Assembly (NCBI RefSeq): GCF_009766105.1
Contig: NZ_LMUH01000022.1
Coordinates: 35,487-99,486 of the forward strand
DNA length: 64,000 nt
From: Granulicella sp. S156
GTDB taxonomy: Bacteria; Acidobacteriota; Terriglobia; Terriglobales; Acidobacteriaceae
Direction: 5' to 3'
Shown: one piece after another, positions 47,314 to 56,999 of the stretch
How the letters are laid out: each line of letters begins with the position of its first letter
How positions within the stretch are numbered: the first letter of the stretch is position 1
Program-made: the position numbers and the translations under genes
Notes under the pieces: model-generated
Seen by the model: only the letters and a program-made list of their open reading frames with translations
Databases searched by the model: none
What the model was told of the DNA's origin: nothing

Positions 47314-48354
47314 ATGAGCTCCGCTGCCATATTGCGCTCCCAAATCGAAGCTGCCTTGGCGGACCGAATTCCGTCCGCGCTCACTCCTCCTGCGAAGACG
47401 ATTCGTGAGGCCGTGTCTACGGGGATCGCAGCGATTGATTCCGTCCTGGATGGCGGACTGCCGGTGGGCGCCGTAACGGAGATGATCGGCGCTGAATGCT
47501 CCGGGAGGACGGCTCTTGCCCTATCGTTCCTAGCGCAGCTCACGAAGGCGGAGAGAGTTTGTGCGTGGATCGATGTGTCGAACGCGCTCAGCCCTGAGTC
47601 CGCCGCCGCATCCGGCATAGACCTGAAACGGCTTCTCTGGGTTCGCTGCGGCGTACAGCCTGCCAGCCAACCTGTGTCACCTCCTCAATGTGACTTCGCA
47701 CTACCAGAGAAGTATCTTGCCCCACCCGCAGCGAAGAGAGGGCTGCACGGTGGCGGCTTCGGCCCGCATCCTCGGACTGAAACAAAGGGCTTGTCCGATG
47801 GAGTCAGCGACTTGCTGCGACGCGATGCCGTCGCTCCCCGTTGCGCCGAGCCGCAACGAAGGATTCGAGTCGAACGAGAGACTGTTGAGCCGCATATTTT
47901 CCTGCCTTCCAAACGCCACAGTCCTTCAACCCGCACGGCAAAGCCCTGGTCGAGGATCGAACAGGCATTGCGGGTCACCGATTTGTTGCTGCAGGCAGGT
48001 GGATTCAGTGCAATCGTGCTGGATCTGGGAAGCATTGCGCCTGAGCACGTCTCGCGCATACCGCTGGCGACGTGGTTCCGCTACGGCGCTGCTGCGGAGA
48101 GGAGCCGAACGAGCGTGCTCCTGCTGACGCAACACGCTTGCTCGAAGAGCAGCGCGGGTCTTGTCCTGCGTCTGCAAGCAAGGCCGCCGCTCTCCGGGGA
48201 GAGCACAGTGCTTGCCGGCCTTGAACGCCATATCGAGGTATCGCGCCAGCGATTCACCGAAGCCTCGGTGAAGGTCGTTCCCTTTCGGAAACCTCCGCAA
48301 CGTGCAAGCGGTGCCGATTGGCAAAGCAAAACAGCTTGGGCAGCCATTCGATGA
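47314..48354 (+). CDS. imuA: ImuA, RecA-like accessory protein of the translesion mutasome
   Basis: A 346-aa RecA/SulA-related protein. TGIAAIDSVLDGGLPVGAVTEM and IGAECSGRTALALSFLAQL give the RecA-like core with a Walker A variant (GAECSGRT); VCAWIDVSNALSPE and FSAIVLDLGSIAPEHVSRIP match the remaining RecA strands. ImuA helps ImuB and DnaE2 in SOS mutagenesis. Its stop overlaps the imuB start (ATGA), and dnaE2 follows. A stretch between about 150 and 210 is rich in Arg and low complexity and may be an insertion. The 200 bp upstream contain a GAAC-N4-GTTA sequence at 47212, which resembles but does not match a Gram-positive-type LexA box. Confidence 0.87.
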   Translation: MSSAAILRSQIEAALADRIPSALTPPAKTIREAVSTGIAAIDSVLDGGLPVGAVTEMIGAECSGRTALALSFLAQLTKAERVCAWIDVSNALSPESAAASGIDLKRLLWVRCGVQPASQPVSPPQCDFALPEKYLAPPAAKRGLHGGGFGPHPRTETKGLSDGVSDLLRRDAVAPRCAEPQRRIRVERETVEPHIFLPSKRHSPSTRTAKPWSRIEQALRVTDLLLQAGGFSAIVLDLGSIAPEHVSRIPLATWFRYGAAAERSRTSVLLLTQHACSKSSAGLVLRLQARPPLSGESTVLAGLERHIEVSRQRFTEASVKVVPFRKPPQRASGADWQSKTAWAAIR

Positions 48355-49859
48355 AACCTGCCGGCGAACTATATGCGTGCCTCTATGCGAAGGAGTTTCC
48401 GGCGCAAGCGGTCTTGCGATTGCGGCCAGAGCTGCGAGAGCAGCCCGTCGTTGCCATTGAAGGTGAACCTCCACTGCAAACGGTTTGCTCGTTCAATGCG
48501 AAGGCCCGCTATCTGGGCATAGTCCGTGGGATGACGAGGGTAGAGTTGGACACCTTCTCCTCGTTGATTGTGCTTCCACGATCACGCATGGAAGAGGATT
48601 CGACACACGCTGTCATGCTGGAGTGTGCGGGCGCTTTCTCCCCGCGCATCGAAGATCGTAGCGATGGCTGCGCCTTCCTTTGCGTGATTGATATTGCGGG
48701 GACAGAGAAACTGCTTGGCCCGCCCGAAGTGCTGGCGCGGGAACTGCTGCGTCGCGTGCAAGTTCTTGGTGTGAACGCGTCGGTTGCGATCAGCAGGAAC
48801 TTCTACGCTGCTCTGTCTTATGTTCGCGGTTCATCTTCGCGCATTGCCTTCATTGCGCCCGGTAACGAAGGCCCAGCTCTCGCCCCGCTGCCGCTCAAAG
48901 TTCTGGACATATCCAGTGAGCACGCGGAGACATTCGGACTTTGGGGCATCCGCACACTCGGGGCCGTGGCCGCCCTTCCAGAAGAAGAACTGATTTCGCG
49001 TATAGGGCAAGAAGGTAGACGCCTTCGTCAGTTGGGGCGCGGCGAACTGCCACATCATTTCGTGCCATATGAAGCGAAGTTTGAACTCGAAGAGCGAATG
49101 GAGTTGGACACGCCGGTTGAGGAGCTTGAACGTCTGCTTTTCGCCGTCAACGTGATGCTGGAACAGTTCATATTCCGAGTGACGGCTCGTGTGCTTGCAC
49201 TCGCTTCGGTCACGATCTCATTGTCTCTGGAAGGAAAAGCTGTCCACACGCGGACGGTGCGGCCTGCTCTACCAACGAATGATCGTCCTCTCTGGCTCAA
49301 GCTGTTGCAACTTGATCTTGAAGCGCATCCGCCACAAGCGGCGATTGTTGCGGTCACGCTCAACGCTGAACCCGGTAGCACCAGCAAGGTGCAACTCGGC
49401 TTGTTCTCTCCGCAACTGCCGGAGCAGATGCGTCTGGATGTAACGCTTGCCCGCATCCGCGCCCTGGTGGGGGATGAGTGCGTGGGCAGTCCCGTACTCC
49501 GAGACACGAATCAGCCGGACGGCTTTCGTGTCGAGCCCTTCAAAGTACCGTCAGCTCATAGCTCCTCGCCCGCGACTATTAGCTCTTCGGCGGCGATGCG
49601 GCAACTCCGTCCACCGGAGAGGGCGGCGATCACGCTGCGCGATCGGCAACCGGCATCCTTTGTCTTTCGAGATTGCAGGTATCAAGTGGAACACGCCTAC
49701 GGCCCATGGCTGGCCGAAGGCGACTGGTGGAACCGTCAGACCTGGGCACTGGAGCAATGGGATCTGATTGGTCGATCCAGGGACGGAGCGATGCTCTGTT
49801 GCTGCCTGGTGCGCGATCTGAAAGAACAATCGTGGCAGGTGGTGACGCTCTATGACTGA
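48351..49859 (+). CDS. imuB: ImuB, inactive Y-family polymerase-like protein
   Basis: About 502 aa, start at the ATG overlapping the imuA stop. Y-family fold markers: YACLYAKEFPAQAVLRLRP in place of the catalytic D-x-D motif I, and VIDIAGTEKLLGPP in place of the second acidic motif, so catalytic carboxylates are lost as in known ImuB. VQLGLFSPQLPEQ near the C-terminal third resembles a sliding-clamp-binding motif. The protein ends LYD as many ImuB do. ImuB bridges the beta clamp and DnaE2. It overlaps dnaE2 by 8 bp. Confidence 0.88.
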   Translation: MKPAGELYACLYAKEFPAQAVLRLRPELREQPVVAIEGEPPLQTVCSFNAKARYLGIVRGMTRVELDTFSSLIVLPRSRMEEDSTHAVMLECAGAFSPRIEDRSDGCAFLCVIDIAGTEKLLGPPEVLARELLRRVQVLGVNASVAISRNFYAALSYVRGSSSRIAFIAPGNEGPALAPLPLKVLDISSEHAETFGLWGIRTLGAVAALPEEELISRIGQEGRRLRQLGRGELPHHFVPYEAKFELEERMELDTPVEELERLLFAVNVMLEQFIFRVTARVLALASVTISLSLEGKAVHTRTVRPALPTNDRPLWLKLLQLDLEAHPPQAAIVAVTLNAEPGSTSKVQLGLFSPQLPEQMRLDVTLARIRALVGDECVGSPVLRDTNQPDGFRVEPFKVPSAHSSSPATISSSAAMRQLRPPERAAITLRDRQPASFVFRDCRYQVEHAYGPWLAEGDWWNRQTWALEQWDLIGRSRDGAMLCCCLVRDLKEQSWQVVTLYD

Positions 49860-52800
49860 GCGATACATTGAACTGCACTCCTCAAGCGCCTTCAGCTTTC
49901 TTGAAGGCGCTTCGCAACCTGAGGAGCTTATCAAGCGGGCCGTCGAACTGGAAATGCCCGCGATGGCACTACTCGACCGAAACGGGGTCTATGGGTCGGC
50001 GCGCTTCCACACAAGCGCGAAACGGAATAACGTCCACGCTCATGTCGGAGCGGAGATTGCCGTATCGAGTTTCGGAAACCGGCTCACCCCTCCCGCGTGG
50101 CTCCCGCACCTGCATACCGCCGAACCCGCGCGGCTGTCCTTGCTGTGCGAGTCGAGAGTCGGCTACCAGAATCTTTGTCAGCTCATCACCCGTTTCAAAA
50201 TGCGGGAGAGGGTCAAGTGCGAAGGTGCGGCTACCTTCGACGACTTGCAGAAATACTCTGTCGGCCTGGTCTGCCTCACGGGTGGCGACGAAGGCCCGTT
50301 GGCCGCCGCGCTTGTAAGCGACGGTGAGGAGGCAGGTCGTGAGACAGTCGAACGACTGGTAAGGATTTTCGGACGGGACAGCGTCTACGTCGAGGTTCAG
50401 CGTCACCGTGAACGCGAGGAGGAGTGGCGCAGTCAAGCGGCAATCCGAATCGCAAGGTCTTTGAAGCTGCCGGTTCTCGCCACCAACGGAGTTCGCTACG
50501 CCACGGCATACGACCGCGAGGTGCTCGATGTCTTTACGGCATTGCGCAATCACACCGATCTCGACCACGCCGGTCGTCTATTGGCTCTCAACAATCGGCG
50601 GCATCTGCGCTCTGGGCGAGAGATGGCGGCGCTCTTCCGCGATATACCAGGTGCGGTAGCGGAGACGCTTGAACTGTCCGCTCGTCTGAGATTCCAACTC
50701 GACGATCTTGGGTATGAGTTTCCGTGCTACCCGGTGCCGGACGGCGAGACGATGGACAGCTTTCTCAGAAAGCGAGTCGCCGAAGGCGTGATGCGCCGGT
50801 ACGGGCCGAAGAATGATCCGGGTTTATTGGAGCGAGCAAAGAAGCAAGTCAATCACGAACTCGATCTGATCGCGCGGCTCGGCTTTGCCGGATACTTCCT
50901 GATCGTCTGGGACATCGTTTGTTTCTGCAAGAAAAACGACATCCTGATTCAAGGCCGCGGCAGTGCGGCGAACTCTGCCGTCTGCTATGCGCTCGAAATA
51001 ACGGCTATCGACCCGGTAGGGATGGAACTGCTCTTTGAGCGGTTTCTGAGCGAGAGCCGGGGCGAGTGGCCGGACATCGACCTCGATCTTCCGTCGGAAG
51101 ACAAGCGAGAGCAGGCCATCCAATACGTCTACCAGCGATACGGCGAACTGGGAGCGGCCATGACGGCGAACGTCATTACCTATCGCGGGAAGTCGGCGGC
51201 GCGAGAGGTTGGCAAAGCCCTCGGCTTCGATCAAGAATCGCTGGCCCGATTGTCTGGTCTCGTCAGTCAGTGGGAATGGCGCGGCAAGACCGATACGATG
51301 GCGCATTCGTTCCAAAATGCGGGATTCGACCTCAAGCACCCACGCATCGCAAAATACCTCGAACTCTGTATGCGCCTTCAAGACCTGCCGCGTCATCTCG
51401 GACAGCATTCGGGCGGCATGGTGATCTGTCAGGGTCAGTTGAACTGCGTCGTGCCGCTCGAACGCGCGTCCATGCCCGGTCGCGCCGTAGTCCAGTGGGA
51501 CAAGGAAGACTGTGCTGATCTCGGCATCATCAAGGTAGACTTGCTCGGTCTCGGCATGATGGCTGTCTTGAAGGACTGCATCGAACTGATACCTCGGCAC
51601 TATGGGGAGTCTGTAGACCTGGCCCAACTGCCGGAGGATGAGGATGTTTATAGGGTCTTGCAACAGGCCGACACCGTAGGCATGTTTCAGGTGGAGAGCC
51701 GAGCACAGATGGCATCCCTGCCTCGGAACTGTCCCACACGCTTCTATGATCTCGTCGTACAGGTCGCCATCATTCGTCCCGGCCCCATCGTCGGAAAGAT
51801 GATGCACCCCTATATGCGGCGTCGTCAGAAGAAAGAGGCGGTGACGTATCCGCATCCCTCGCTGGAACCCGTGCTCAAGCGAACGCTTGGTGTTCCACTC
51901 TTCCAGGAGCAACTGCTTCGTATAGCGATGACAGTTGCCAACTTTTCCGGCGCTGAGGCGGAAGAGTTGCGCCGCGCCGTCGGGATGCGGCGGTCCTGGG
52001 AGCGGATGAAGAATCTCGAAGGCAAGCTCCGTGCGGGCATGACGACCAATGGACTTGATGCTGCGACGCAAGAGAACATCATTCAGAACATCAGTTCATT
52101 CGCGCTATACGGGTTCCCTGAGTCCCACGCGGCCAGCTTCGCGCTGATTGCGTATGCCTCGGCCTACCTGAAAGTGAAGTATCTTGCCGCGTTTACCTGC
52201 GCGATCCTGAACAACCAACCAATGGGCTTCTACATGCCCGCCGTGCTGGTGAAAGACGCGCAACGTCACGGACTGCGCGTTAGGCCAATCGACATTCAAG
52301 TATCGAATTGGGCTTGCACCATCGAACATGAGGTCGATGGTGCGCTCTCGTTGCGGATGGGCCTGGGCTACGCGAAGGGTCTGCGGCGTCAGTCCGCAGA
52401 GGCCGTCGTTGCGACTCGTTCGCAAGACGGCCTCTTCCGCTCAGCGGAAGACCTCGCGCTGCGCGTTCCCCTCCTCAACCGCAAAGAGCTAACCCTCTTG
52501 GCGCGTGTGGGTGCTCTCAACAAGCTCGATGGAATTGAGCATCGTCGGGATGCCCTCTGGCAGGTGGAACGCGCCGGCAAACTGGAAGGGCCGTTACTCA
52601 GACAGAATAGCGACTGGCTCCGAGAGGCTTCCGATGCTCTACCTCTGCAGCAGATGAATACTGAGGAGCGTCTGGTAGCCGATTACGCCGGGACTGGCCT
52701 TACCGTTGGGAAACACCCCATGCACTATCGACGGCAAGAATTGCAGTCGAGAAATGTGCTCTCGGCCGTAGAGCTTCGTCGTTGCCGGGATGGTGAGTTC

Positions 52801-53070
52801 GTGAAAGCGGCGGGCTGCGTCATCGCCCGCCAGCGGCCCGGTACGGCAAGGGGCTTCATCTTCATCTCGATGGAGGACGAAACCGGCATTGCGAATGTCA
52901 TTGTGACGCCCGATCTCTACGAGAGGGATCGGCTGACCGTGGTGCGTAGCAAATTTCTCTTGGCCGAGGGCATCCTGCAAAATCAGGATGGCGTGGTTCA
53001 TGTGAAGGCTACGCGGCTCATGGCGCTAGTCGATGGCGCGATGGAACTGCGTTCGCATGATTTTCATTGA
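49852..53070 (+). CDS. dnaE2: DnaE2, error-prone DNA polymerase III alpha subunit
   Basis: A 1072-aa C-family polymerase, the normal DnaE2 length (shorter than DnaE1). PHP domain opens YIELHSSSAFSFLEGASQPEE-like; the second His of a proofreading-type HxH is Ser, so PHP metal binding is probably lost. Catalytic core: ILIQGRGSAANSAVCYALE, PDIDLDLPSEDKRE (two catalytic Asp) and IIKVDLLGLG (third Asp). Finger/thumb QHSGGMVI and FALYGFPESHAASFAL follow, and an OB domain near 980 (FIFISMEDETGIANVIV). It is the last gene of the imuA-imuB-dnaE2 cassette, which performs SOS-induced translesion synthesis. Confidence 0.95.
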   Translation: MTERYIELHSSSAFSFLEGASQPEELIKRAVELEMPAMALLDRNGVYGSARFHTSAKRNNVHAHVGAEIAVSSFGNRLTPPAWLPHLHTAEPARLSLLCESRVGYQNLCQLITRFKMRERVKCEGAATFDDLQKYSVGLVCLTGGDEGPLAAALVSDGEEAGRETVERLVRIFGRDSVYVEVQRHREREEEWRSQAAIRIARSLKLPVLATNGVRYATAYDREVLDVFTALRNHTDLDHAGRLLALNNRRHLRSGREMAALFRDIPGAVAETLELSARLRFQLDDLGYEFPCYPVPDGETMDSFLRKRVAEGVMRRYGPKNDPGLLERAKKQVNHELDLIARLGFAGYFLIVWDIVCFCKKNDILIQGRGSAANSAVCYALEITAIDPVGMELLFERFLSESRGEWPDIDLDLPSEDKREQAIQYVYQRYGELGAAMTANVITYRGKSAAREVGKALGFDQESLARLSGLVSQWEWRGKTDTMAHSFQNAGFDLKHPRIAKYLELCMRLQDLPRHLGQHSGGMVICQGQLNCVVPLERASMPGRAVVQWDKEDCADLGIIKVDLLGLGMMAVLKDCIELIPRHYGESVDLAQLPEDEDVYRVLQQADTVGMFQVESRAQMASLPRNCPTRFYDLVVQVAIIRPGPIVGKMMHPYMRRRQKKEAVTYPHPSLEPVLKRTLGVPLFQEQLLRIAMTVANFSGAEAEELRRAVGMRRSWERMKNLEGKLRAGMTTNGLDAATQENIIQNISSFALYGFPESHAASFALIAYASAYLKVKYLAAFTCAILNNQPMGFYMPAVLVKDAQRHGLRVRPIDIQVSNWACTIEHEVDGALSLRMGLGYAKGLRRQSAEAVVATRSQDGLFRSAEDLALRVPLLNRKELTLLARVGALNKLDGIEHRRDALWQVERAGKLEGPLLRQNSDWLREASDALPLQQMNTEERLVADYAGTGLTVGKHPMHYRRQELQSRNVLSAVELRRCRDGEFVKAAGCVIARQRPGTARGFIFISMEDETGIANVIVTPDLYERDRLTVVRSKFLLAEGILQNQDGVVHVKATRLMALVDGAMELRSHDFH

Positions 53071-53140
53071 TGTTGGGCCTGCTGCTTCCAACACGCCAAC
53101 TTACTGCCCATTCTGCTCGTCGAGGGGTATTCCGCTCACG

Positions 53141-55078
53141 TCATGTGATCTCGAATTGGATATTCAGAAATTGAAGTTTCTCTTCCTGGGAACCTAGAGA
53201 GATGCTCCAGCGTTCTTCCAGAAATTTCACCATTTCTAGTCCACGATCTTTGATCGTTTCGGGAGTCCACTCATCGCGCTGTGCTACCTGAACTTCACTG
53301 TATGAACCGTTGTAATAACCTTGCACGCCGTCAGAATCTTGCTTCTTAACTCCGAATGGACGGTTGGAGAATCTGGAGTTACGGCTCCGGGAGAGCGGCA
53401 ACAAGTTCCCCAACGAGTTGAGCAAAACCGCTCGCTGCTTCTTCGCAAGATCACTAAATGCCGGCCACTCCGCCGACTTCGCGGTTTGGGGGTAAATGTG
53501 TTCTACAGTGACATGATCCGTCTTAGACTTTACAAGGTCACTCCAGTTGAGACGCGGAATCTCCATACCGGCCTCGCCCCGCAGTTGTTGCTCATACTCG
53601 TATAGGAAATACCTTAACCCCGACCAGCTATAGAAGCCCTCGGAACGGTCGAATAGATCACGCATCCCAACAACGGCAGCATCAATACGGAAGAAGTGAG
53701 TGGTGCGCTCCGTAATCGTTTCAAGTATGTCCGAAGAAGTCACATCGCCTCTGTAGAGTTGGCCTGCAATTCGATAAAACTCACTGTCGCCAGCATTGGA
53801 GCGCCTTTGACATACTCTATTGACCAGAAATACGAATCTTTCGGACAAACTAAGAAGTTTCAACAGTTGATTGTCGGTAAAACCTTTCTGAAGTGCGGTC
53901 ATCATCAGCGGCTCGAACGCACCCCGACCTAATCTGCCTAGCCGTTCCAAGGCAATACCGACGCTATCATTTAGATCCGTAGCGAGATGCGGAAAGTGAA
54001 TACAATGCCACTTCCTAACGGAGGCCTGGATGCTGTTCACGTAGCGTTGAATATCTGCAATCTTGAGATCACCAGACAGCACTCCATCCGTCGTAAAATA
54101 ATCGTCCAGCAAAAAGGAAGCAAATTGACCAGCTTTGTCGCGAGCGTAGCTAAAGTACATAATCCAATGCGCTCTCAGAAACTCGTCGTCATCAAGTGCC
54201 TCTCCTTGCACCTTGCCTAAGTACTCATAGACGGTTTTCCAAGCCTCGTTGATGTTGTGTCTGAGTGTTGTTCCGTCAGCGCCTTCACTCGAAGAAGGAA
54301 ACAGTGTTGATAGGTAGATAAGCCTATTCTTCAAGAGTTCTAAGCGTGACAGAGGTTTCCCTCTATTGTTCATGGTTTCAAACACAACAAACTCATCTAG
54401 CTCGTCTTCCAGCTCGTATATGCTGAAGACAAATTTCTGAGTTACTGCTCTGAAGAGTCTCTCTAACTGTTCATGCGGAAGTCCTTGCAGTTGGCTCTGG
54501 AAATAATCGCGTGCGGCGGCAAGATTCGCTGTGTAGGTAGTCGTCACTCCCTGATATTGATTGGATGATTCGCCTAGTATCTCTGTCTTTAGATACTCAT
54601 AACTTGGATTATCTCGTTCGTAGCCAAACAAATATGAACGACTCACGCTGCCTGCCGTTTGCAAGATGTACTTTTTCACGAGGTCAGGCTTCTCAGTAAA
54701 TGCGAGTTGTTGCCCCTCGGCCACTCGATTGAGCAAACACTTAATGAGGATGATTGCCGTTGTGAGTCGCTGCTGACCGTCAACAACATAGTAGGGCTTG
54801 AAGCCTTTACCCTCAATGAGCCATTTCTCTTCTTCCCACTTCTGCCATTGATTCTCAGGTACTTTCTCGATTGTTAGCTGCCCCGTATAGTGATTGCGGT
54901 CAGCTCTCAACCTCTTCAGGTCGTTCCAAAAATCTTCCAACTGACGCGTTTCCCATGCGTAGCCGCGCTGGTAATCGGGGATTCTGAAGACGCGGCTATT
55001 GAAGAGCGTATCGAGGTATTGGAGTTCGGTGGGCATGAGTTTTCCTTGTGGGTCCGAGAAGACGCGCGCAAAAGACAT
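53141..55078 (-). CDS. GmrSD-like DUF262/DUF1524 protein (type IV restriction-like)
   Basis: A 645-aa protein. N-terminal DUF262 (ParB-like NTPase fold): RIPDYQRGYAWE near residue 32, YYVVDGQQRLTT near 97-107 and FETMNNRGKPLSRLELLKN. C-terminal DUF1524 His-Me-finger nuclease: VTVEHIYPQTAKSAEWP and LNSLGNLLPLSRSRNSRFSN. The single-chain combination of both domains is the GmrSD/type IV restriction layout that cleaves modified phage DNA in a nucleotide-dependent way. Two starts are possible: 55078 (AGGAAG) or 55036 (AAGGAAAACTC). It is a single gene between dnaE2 and the ParB operon, read toward dnaE2. Target modification is unknown. Confidence 0.88.
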   Translation of the reverse strand: MSFARVFSDPQGKLMPTELQYLDTLFNSRVFRIPDYQRGYAWETRQLEDFWNDLKRLRADRNHYTGQLTIEKVPENQWQKWEEEKWLIEGKGFKPYYVVDGQQRLTTAIILIKCLLNRVAEGQQLAFTEKPDLVKKYILQTAGSVSRSYLFGYERDNPSYEYLKTEILGESSNQYQGVTTTYTANLAAARDYFQSQLQGLPHEQLERLFRAVTQKFVFSIYELEDELDEFVVFETMNNRGKPLSRLELLKNRLIYLSTLFPSSSEGADGTTLRHNINEAWKTVYEYLGKVQGEALDDDEFLRAHWIMYFSYARDKAGQFASFLLDDYFTTDGVLSGDLKIADIQRYVNSIQASVRKWHCIHFPHLATDLNDSVGIALERLGRLGRGAFEPLMMTALQKGFTDNQLLKLLSLSERFVFLVNRVCQRRSNAGDSEFYRIAGQLYRGDVTSSDILETITERTTHFFRIDAAVVGMRDLFDRSEGFYSWSGLRYFLYEYEQQLRGEAGMEIPRLNWSDLVKSKTDHVTVEHIYPQTAKSAEWPAFSDLAKKQRAVLLNSLGNLLPLSRSRNSRFSNRPFGVKKQDSDGVQGYYNGSYSEVQVAQRDEWTPETIKDRGLEMVKFLEERWSISLGSQEEKLQFLNIQFEIT

Positions 55079-55253
55079 CGCCGCTTCCTAACATTCTAAT
55101 GCGGCGTGGAACAGTCCAAAGTCGCAAGGGCGTAATCTCTAGCTTCGTCAAAGGCACTCAGACGACACTTCGGGGAGCAAGCCCGTCGGGTGGGCGGGCA
55201 TAGTAGCTCCTGCCGTGCAGGAGCAACGCCCAGGGTGGGAAGACGGGCGCACG

Positions 55254-55286
55254 AAAAAGGGAGCCTGCCGGGTGACAGACTCCCTT
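55254..55286 (-). terminator. Rho-independent terminator of the ardC-DUF6908-parB operon
   Basis: On the minus strand AAGGGAG-t-CTG ... CAG-g-CTCCCTT forms a stem interrupted by one mismatch, with a GC-rich loop, and is followed by TTTTT CG. It lies 17 bp after the parB-like stop codon and should end that operon. Confidence 0.8.
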
Positions 55287-55302
55287 AGCGAACGTGCGGA
55301 AG

Positions 55303-56913
55303 CTATGCGGCCTTCGCCTTCTTCGCGGGTTTGGGTTGCGCTTTCGCAACGGCTTTCGTTGTTGACTTCGCGGTGAGCCTCGCTTTCTCCTTGGCGGCAA
55401 ACTCTTGCTTGACCTTGAGGCCGATGGCATCCACATCCACCTTGTACGCGCTTGCGGCATCACGGAGAATCTGTGCTGCGTTCTGCCGCGTGGCCGCGTG
55501 GAGAATGGTTATCTCTACCAATAGACCGCCGAGTGCGCTTTCTTCGGCACGACGGAGATAGGCAGCAAACAGCTTCCCGATGGAGTCGCTGTCCTTCGCC
55601 TTCTTGATGCCGTGCTGCCGGGCGACGGCTGCCAGACGGTTTTCGTCCAGCAACGATGCCAGCCGCTCCACCACGAAAAGCAGGTCGCGTTTCATCAACC
55701 GCACCGGAACGGCTGCGGTGATGGCGGCAAGTATGCGGATGCCGGTCGTATTGGCAATCGCAGCCTCTTTGCGCTGCTTTTCCTGCTCGGCCTTCCACTT
55801 CACATCGTCCGCGCTGGACTGCTTCTTGGGGTGATGTACCGGGCAGGTTGGCTCCGTGCATACCTTTCGCAGTTCGCCCTTGTCGATGCCGTCCGACACG
55901 ATGGCTTCGGTGGTGTACTTGCACATCTTGAACTCCGGTCGCGTCGCCTCTTCTTTGGTTGAGGGTTTCTCTGGCCGAATCTCGGTGTATTTGTTGCGCG
56001 GCAACGTCGCGCTGCCTTCCTGCTGCTGGCCGTAGGCCGTGCTGATCTGCACGAGCTTGGGTTTCGCCGCAACAGTCTTGGCAACATGCGCATCGACCTT
56101 CGCGTGATAGCAGCTTGGGTCCGTGCAAGCGTCCTGCCTTACATCCGCAAACAGGAGCTTGTTATGCCCTGTCCGCTTGGGGCAGTCCACACAACTCCCC
56201 GCTGCCGGGACAAGCTGCGCGTCCCGCTTGTCGAAGGGAGCGAGTTTGAGGATGAGGAGAATGTTGCTCTCAATCCAGAATTGGAGGCTCCGTACAGGGA
56301 GAAGGATGCGTTTCGCCTTCTGCCCGCCGTTGCTCCAATCCTCTTTGAAGCAAGCTCCAAGTGCCTGTTCCTGTTGGTCGGACTGGAGCTTTGCCAGCAA
56401 GAGCGCATGGCCGACGCCGATGTCCTCGCGGTAGAAGGCTTCGACCACAACGGGAGCAAGCTCGGTCAGCTTCAACCTGCCAGCCACATACGCGGGCGAC
56501 TTGCCTGTTCGCGCTGCGATCTGCTCAACGGAGTATTTAGGCTCTTCCAAGTTCAGAAGAGCGCGGAAGCCGTTGGCCTCCTCCATCGGATGAACGTCGC
56601 GGCGCTGGAGGTTTTCAATCAACTGCGCCTCCAACGCTTCGGCGTCGGTGAGGTTCTTGATGCGGACGGGCACGGTGGCGGCTTCGGCCATCTGCGCGGC
56701 GCGGTAACGCCTCGCTCCGAAGACGATCTCAAAGCCCTGTTCGGTGAGTGGCCGCACTAGCAAGGGTGAGAGGATGCCCTGGGTGCGTATGCTCTCGGCC
56801 AGTTCCTTCAAGGAATCATCCTCGAAGGTGCGGCGCGGGTTGGTCTTGGATTCAGTTAGCAAAGCGAGGGGGAGATTGCGGTACTCGGTGGCATTGTTGA
56901 CGGCGGTATTCAT
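55303..56913 (-). CDS. ParB-like DNA-binding protein with long C-terminal extension
   Basis: A 536-aa protein from the ATG at 56913 (AAAGGAGC upstream). N-terminal ParB/Srx domain: LPLALLTESKTNPRRTF, ELAESIRTQGILSPLLVRP, FEIVFGARRYRAAQMAEAATVPVRI (GERR-like GARR). HTH region: IENLQRRDVHPMEEANGF and YSVEQIAARTGKSPAYVAGRLKL. After about residue 270 are Cys-containing segments (CVDCPKRTGHN, ACTDPSCYHAK, CTEPTCPVHH) that may bind zinc, and a Lys/Ala-rich tail (KAVAKAQPKPAKKAKAA). No parA is nearby. Such ParB relatives occur in integrative elements with ardC, as here, and may act in maintenance or transcription of the element. Confidence 0.85.
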   Translation of the reverse strand: MNTAVNNATEYRNLPLALLTESKTNPRRTFEDDSLKELAESIRTQGILSPLLVRPLTEQGFEIVFGARRYRAAQMAEAATVPVRIKNLTDAEALEAQLIENLQRRDVHPMEEANGFRALLNLEEPKYSVEQIAARTGKSPAYVAGRLKLTELAPVVVEAFYREDIGVGHALLLAKLQSDQQEQALGACFKEDWSNGGQKAKRILLPVRSLQFWIESNILLILKLAPFDKRDAQLVPAAGSCVDCPKRTGHNKLLFADVRQDACTDPSCYHAKVDAHVAKTVAAKPKLVQISTAYGQQQEGSATLPRNKYTEIRPEKPSTKEEATRPEFKMCKYTTEAIVSDGIDKGELRKVCTEPTCPVHHPKKQSSADDVKWKAEQEKQRKEAAIANTTGIRILAAITAAVPVRLMKRDLLFVVERLASLLDENRLAAVARQHGIKKAKDSDSIGKLFAAYLRRAEESALGGLLVEITILHAATRQNAAQILRDAASAYKVDVDAIGLKVKQEFAAKEKARLTAKSTTKAVAKAQPKPAKKAKAA

Positions 56914-56999
56914 GGCGATTGCTCCTTTCGAGCGGTTGGATATTCGGTGGGTAAACGGGACGGACACACTTGCTTCGCCCGCCCATGACGGGAAAGCGG

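Noticed and set aside
50824..52071. 415-codon minus-strand open frame
   Set aside because: Antisense to dnaE2, whose catalytic motifs are certain.
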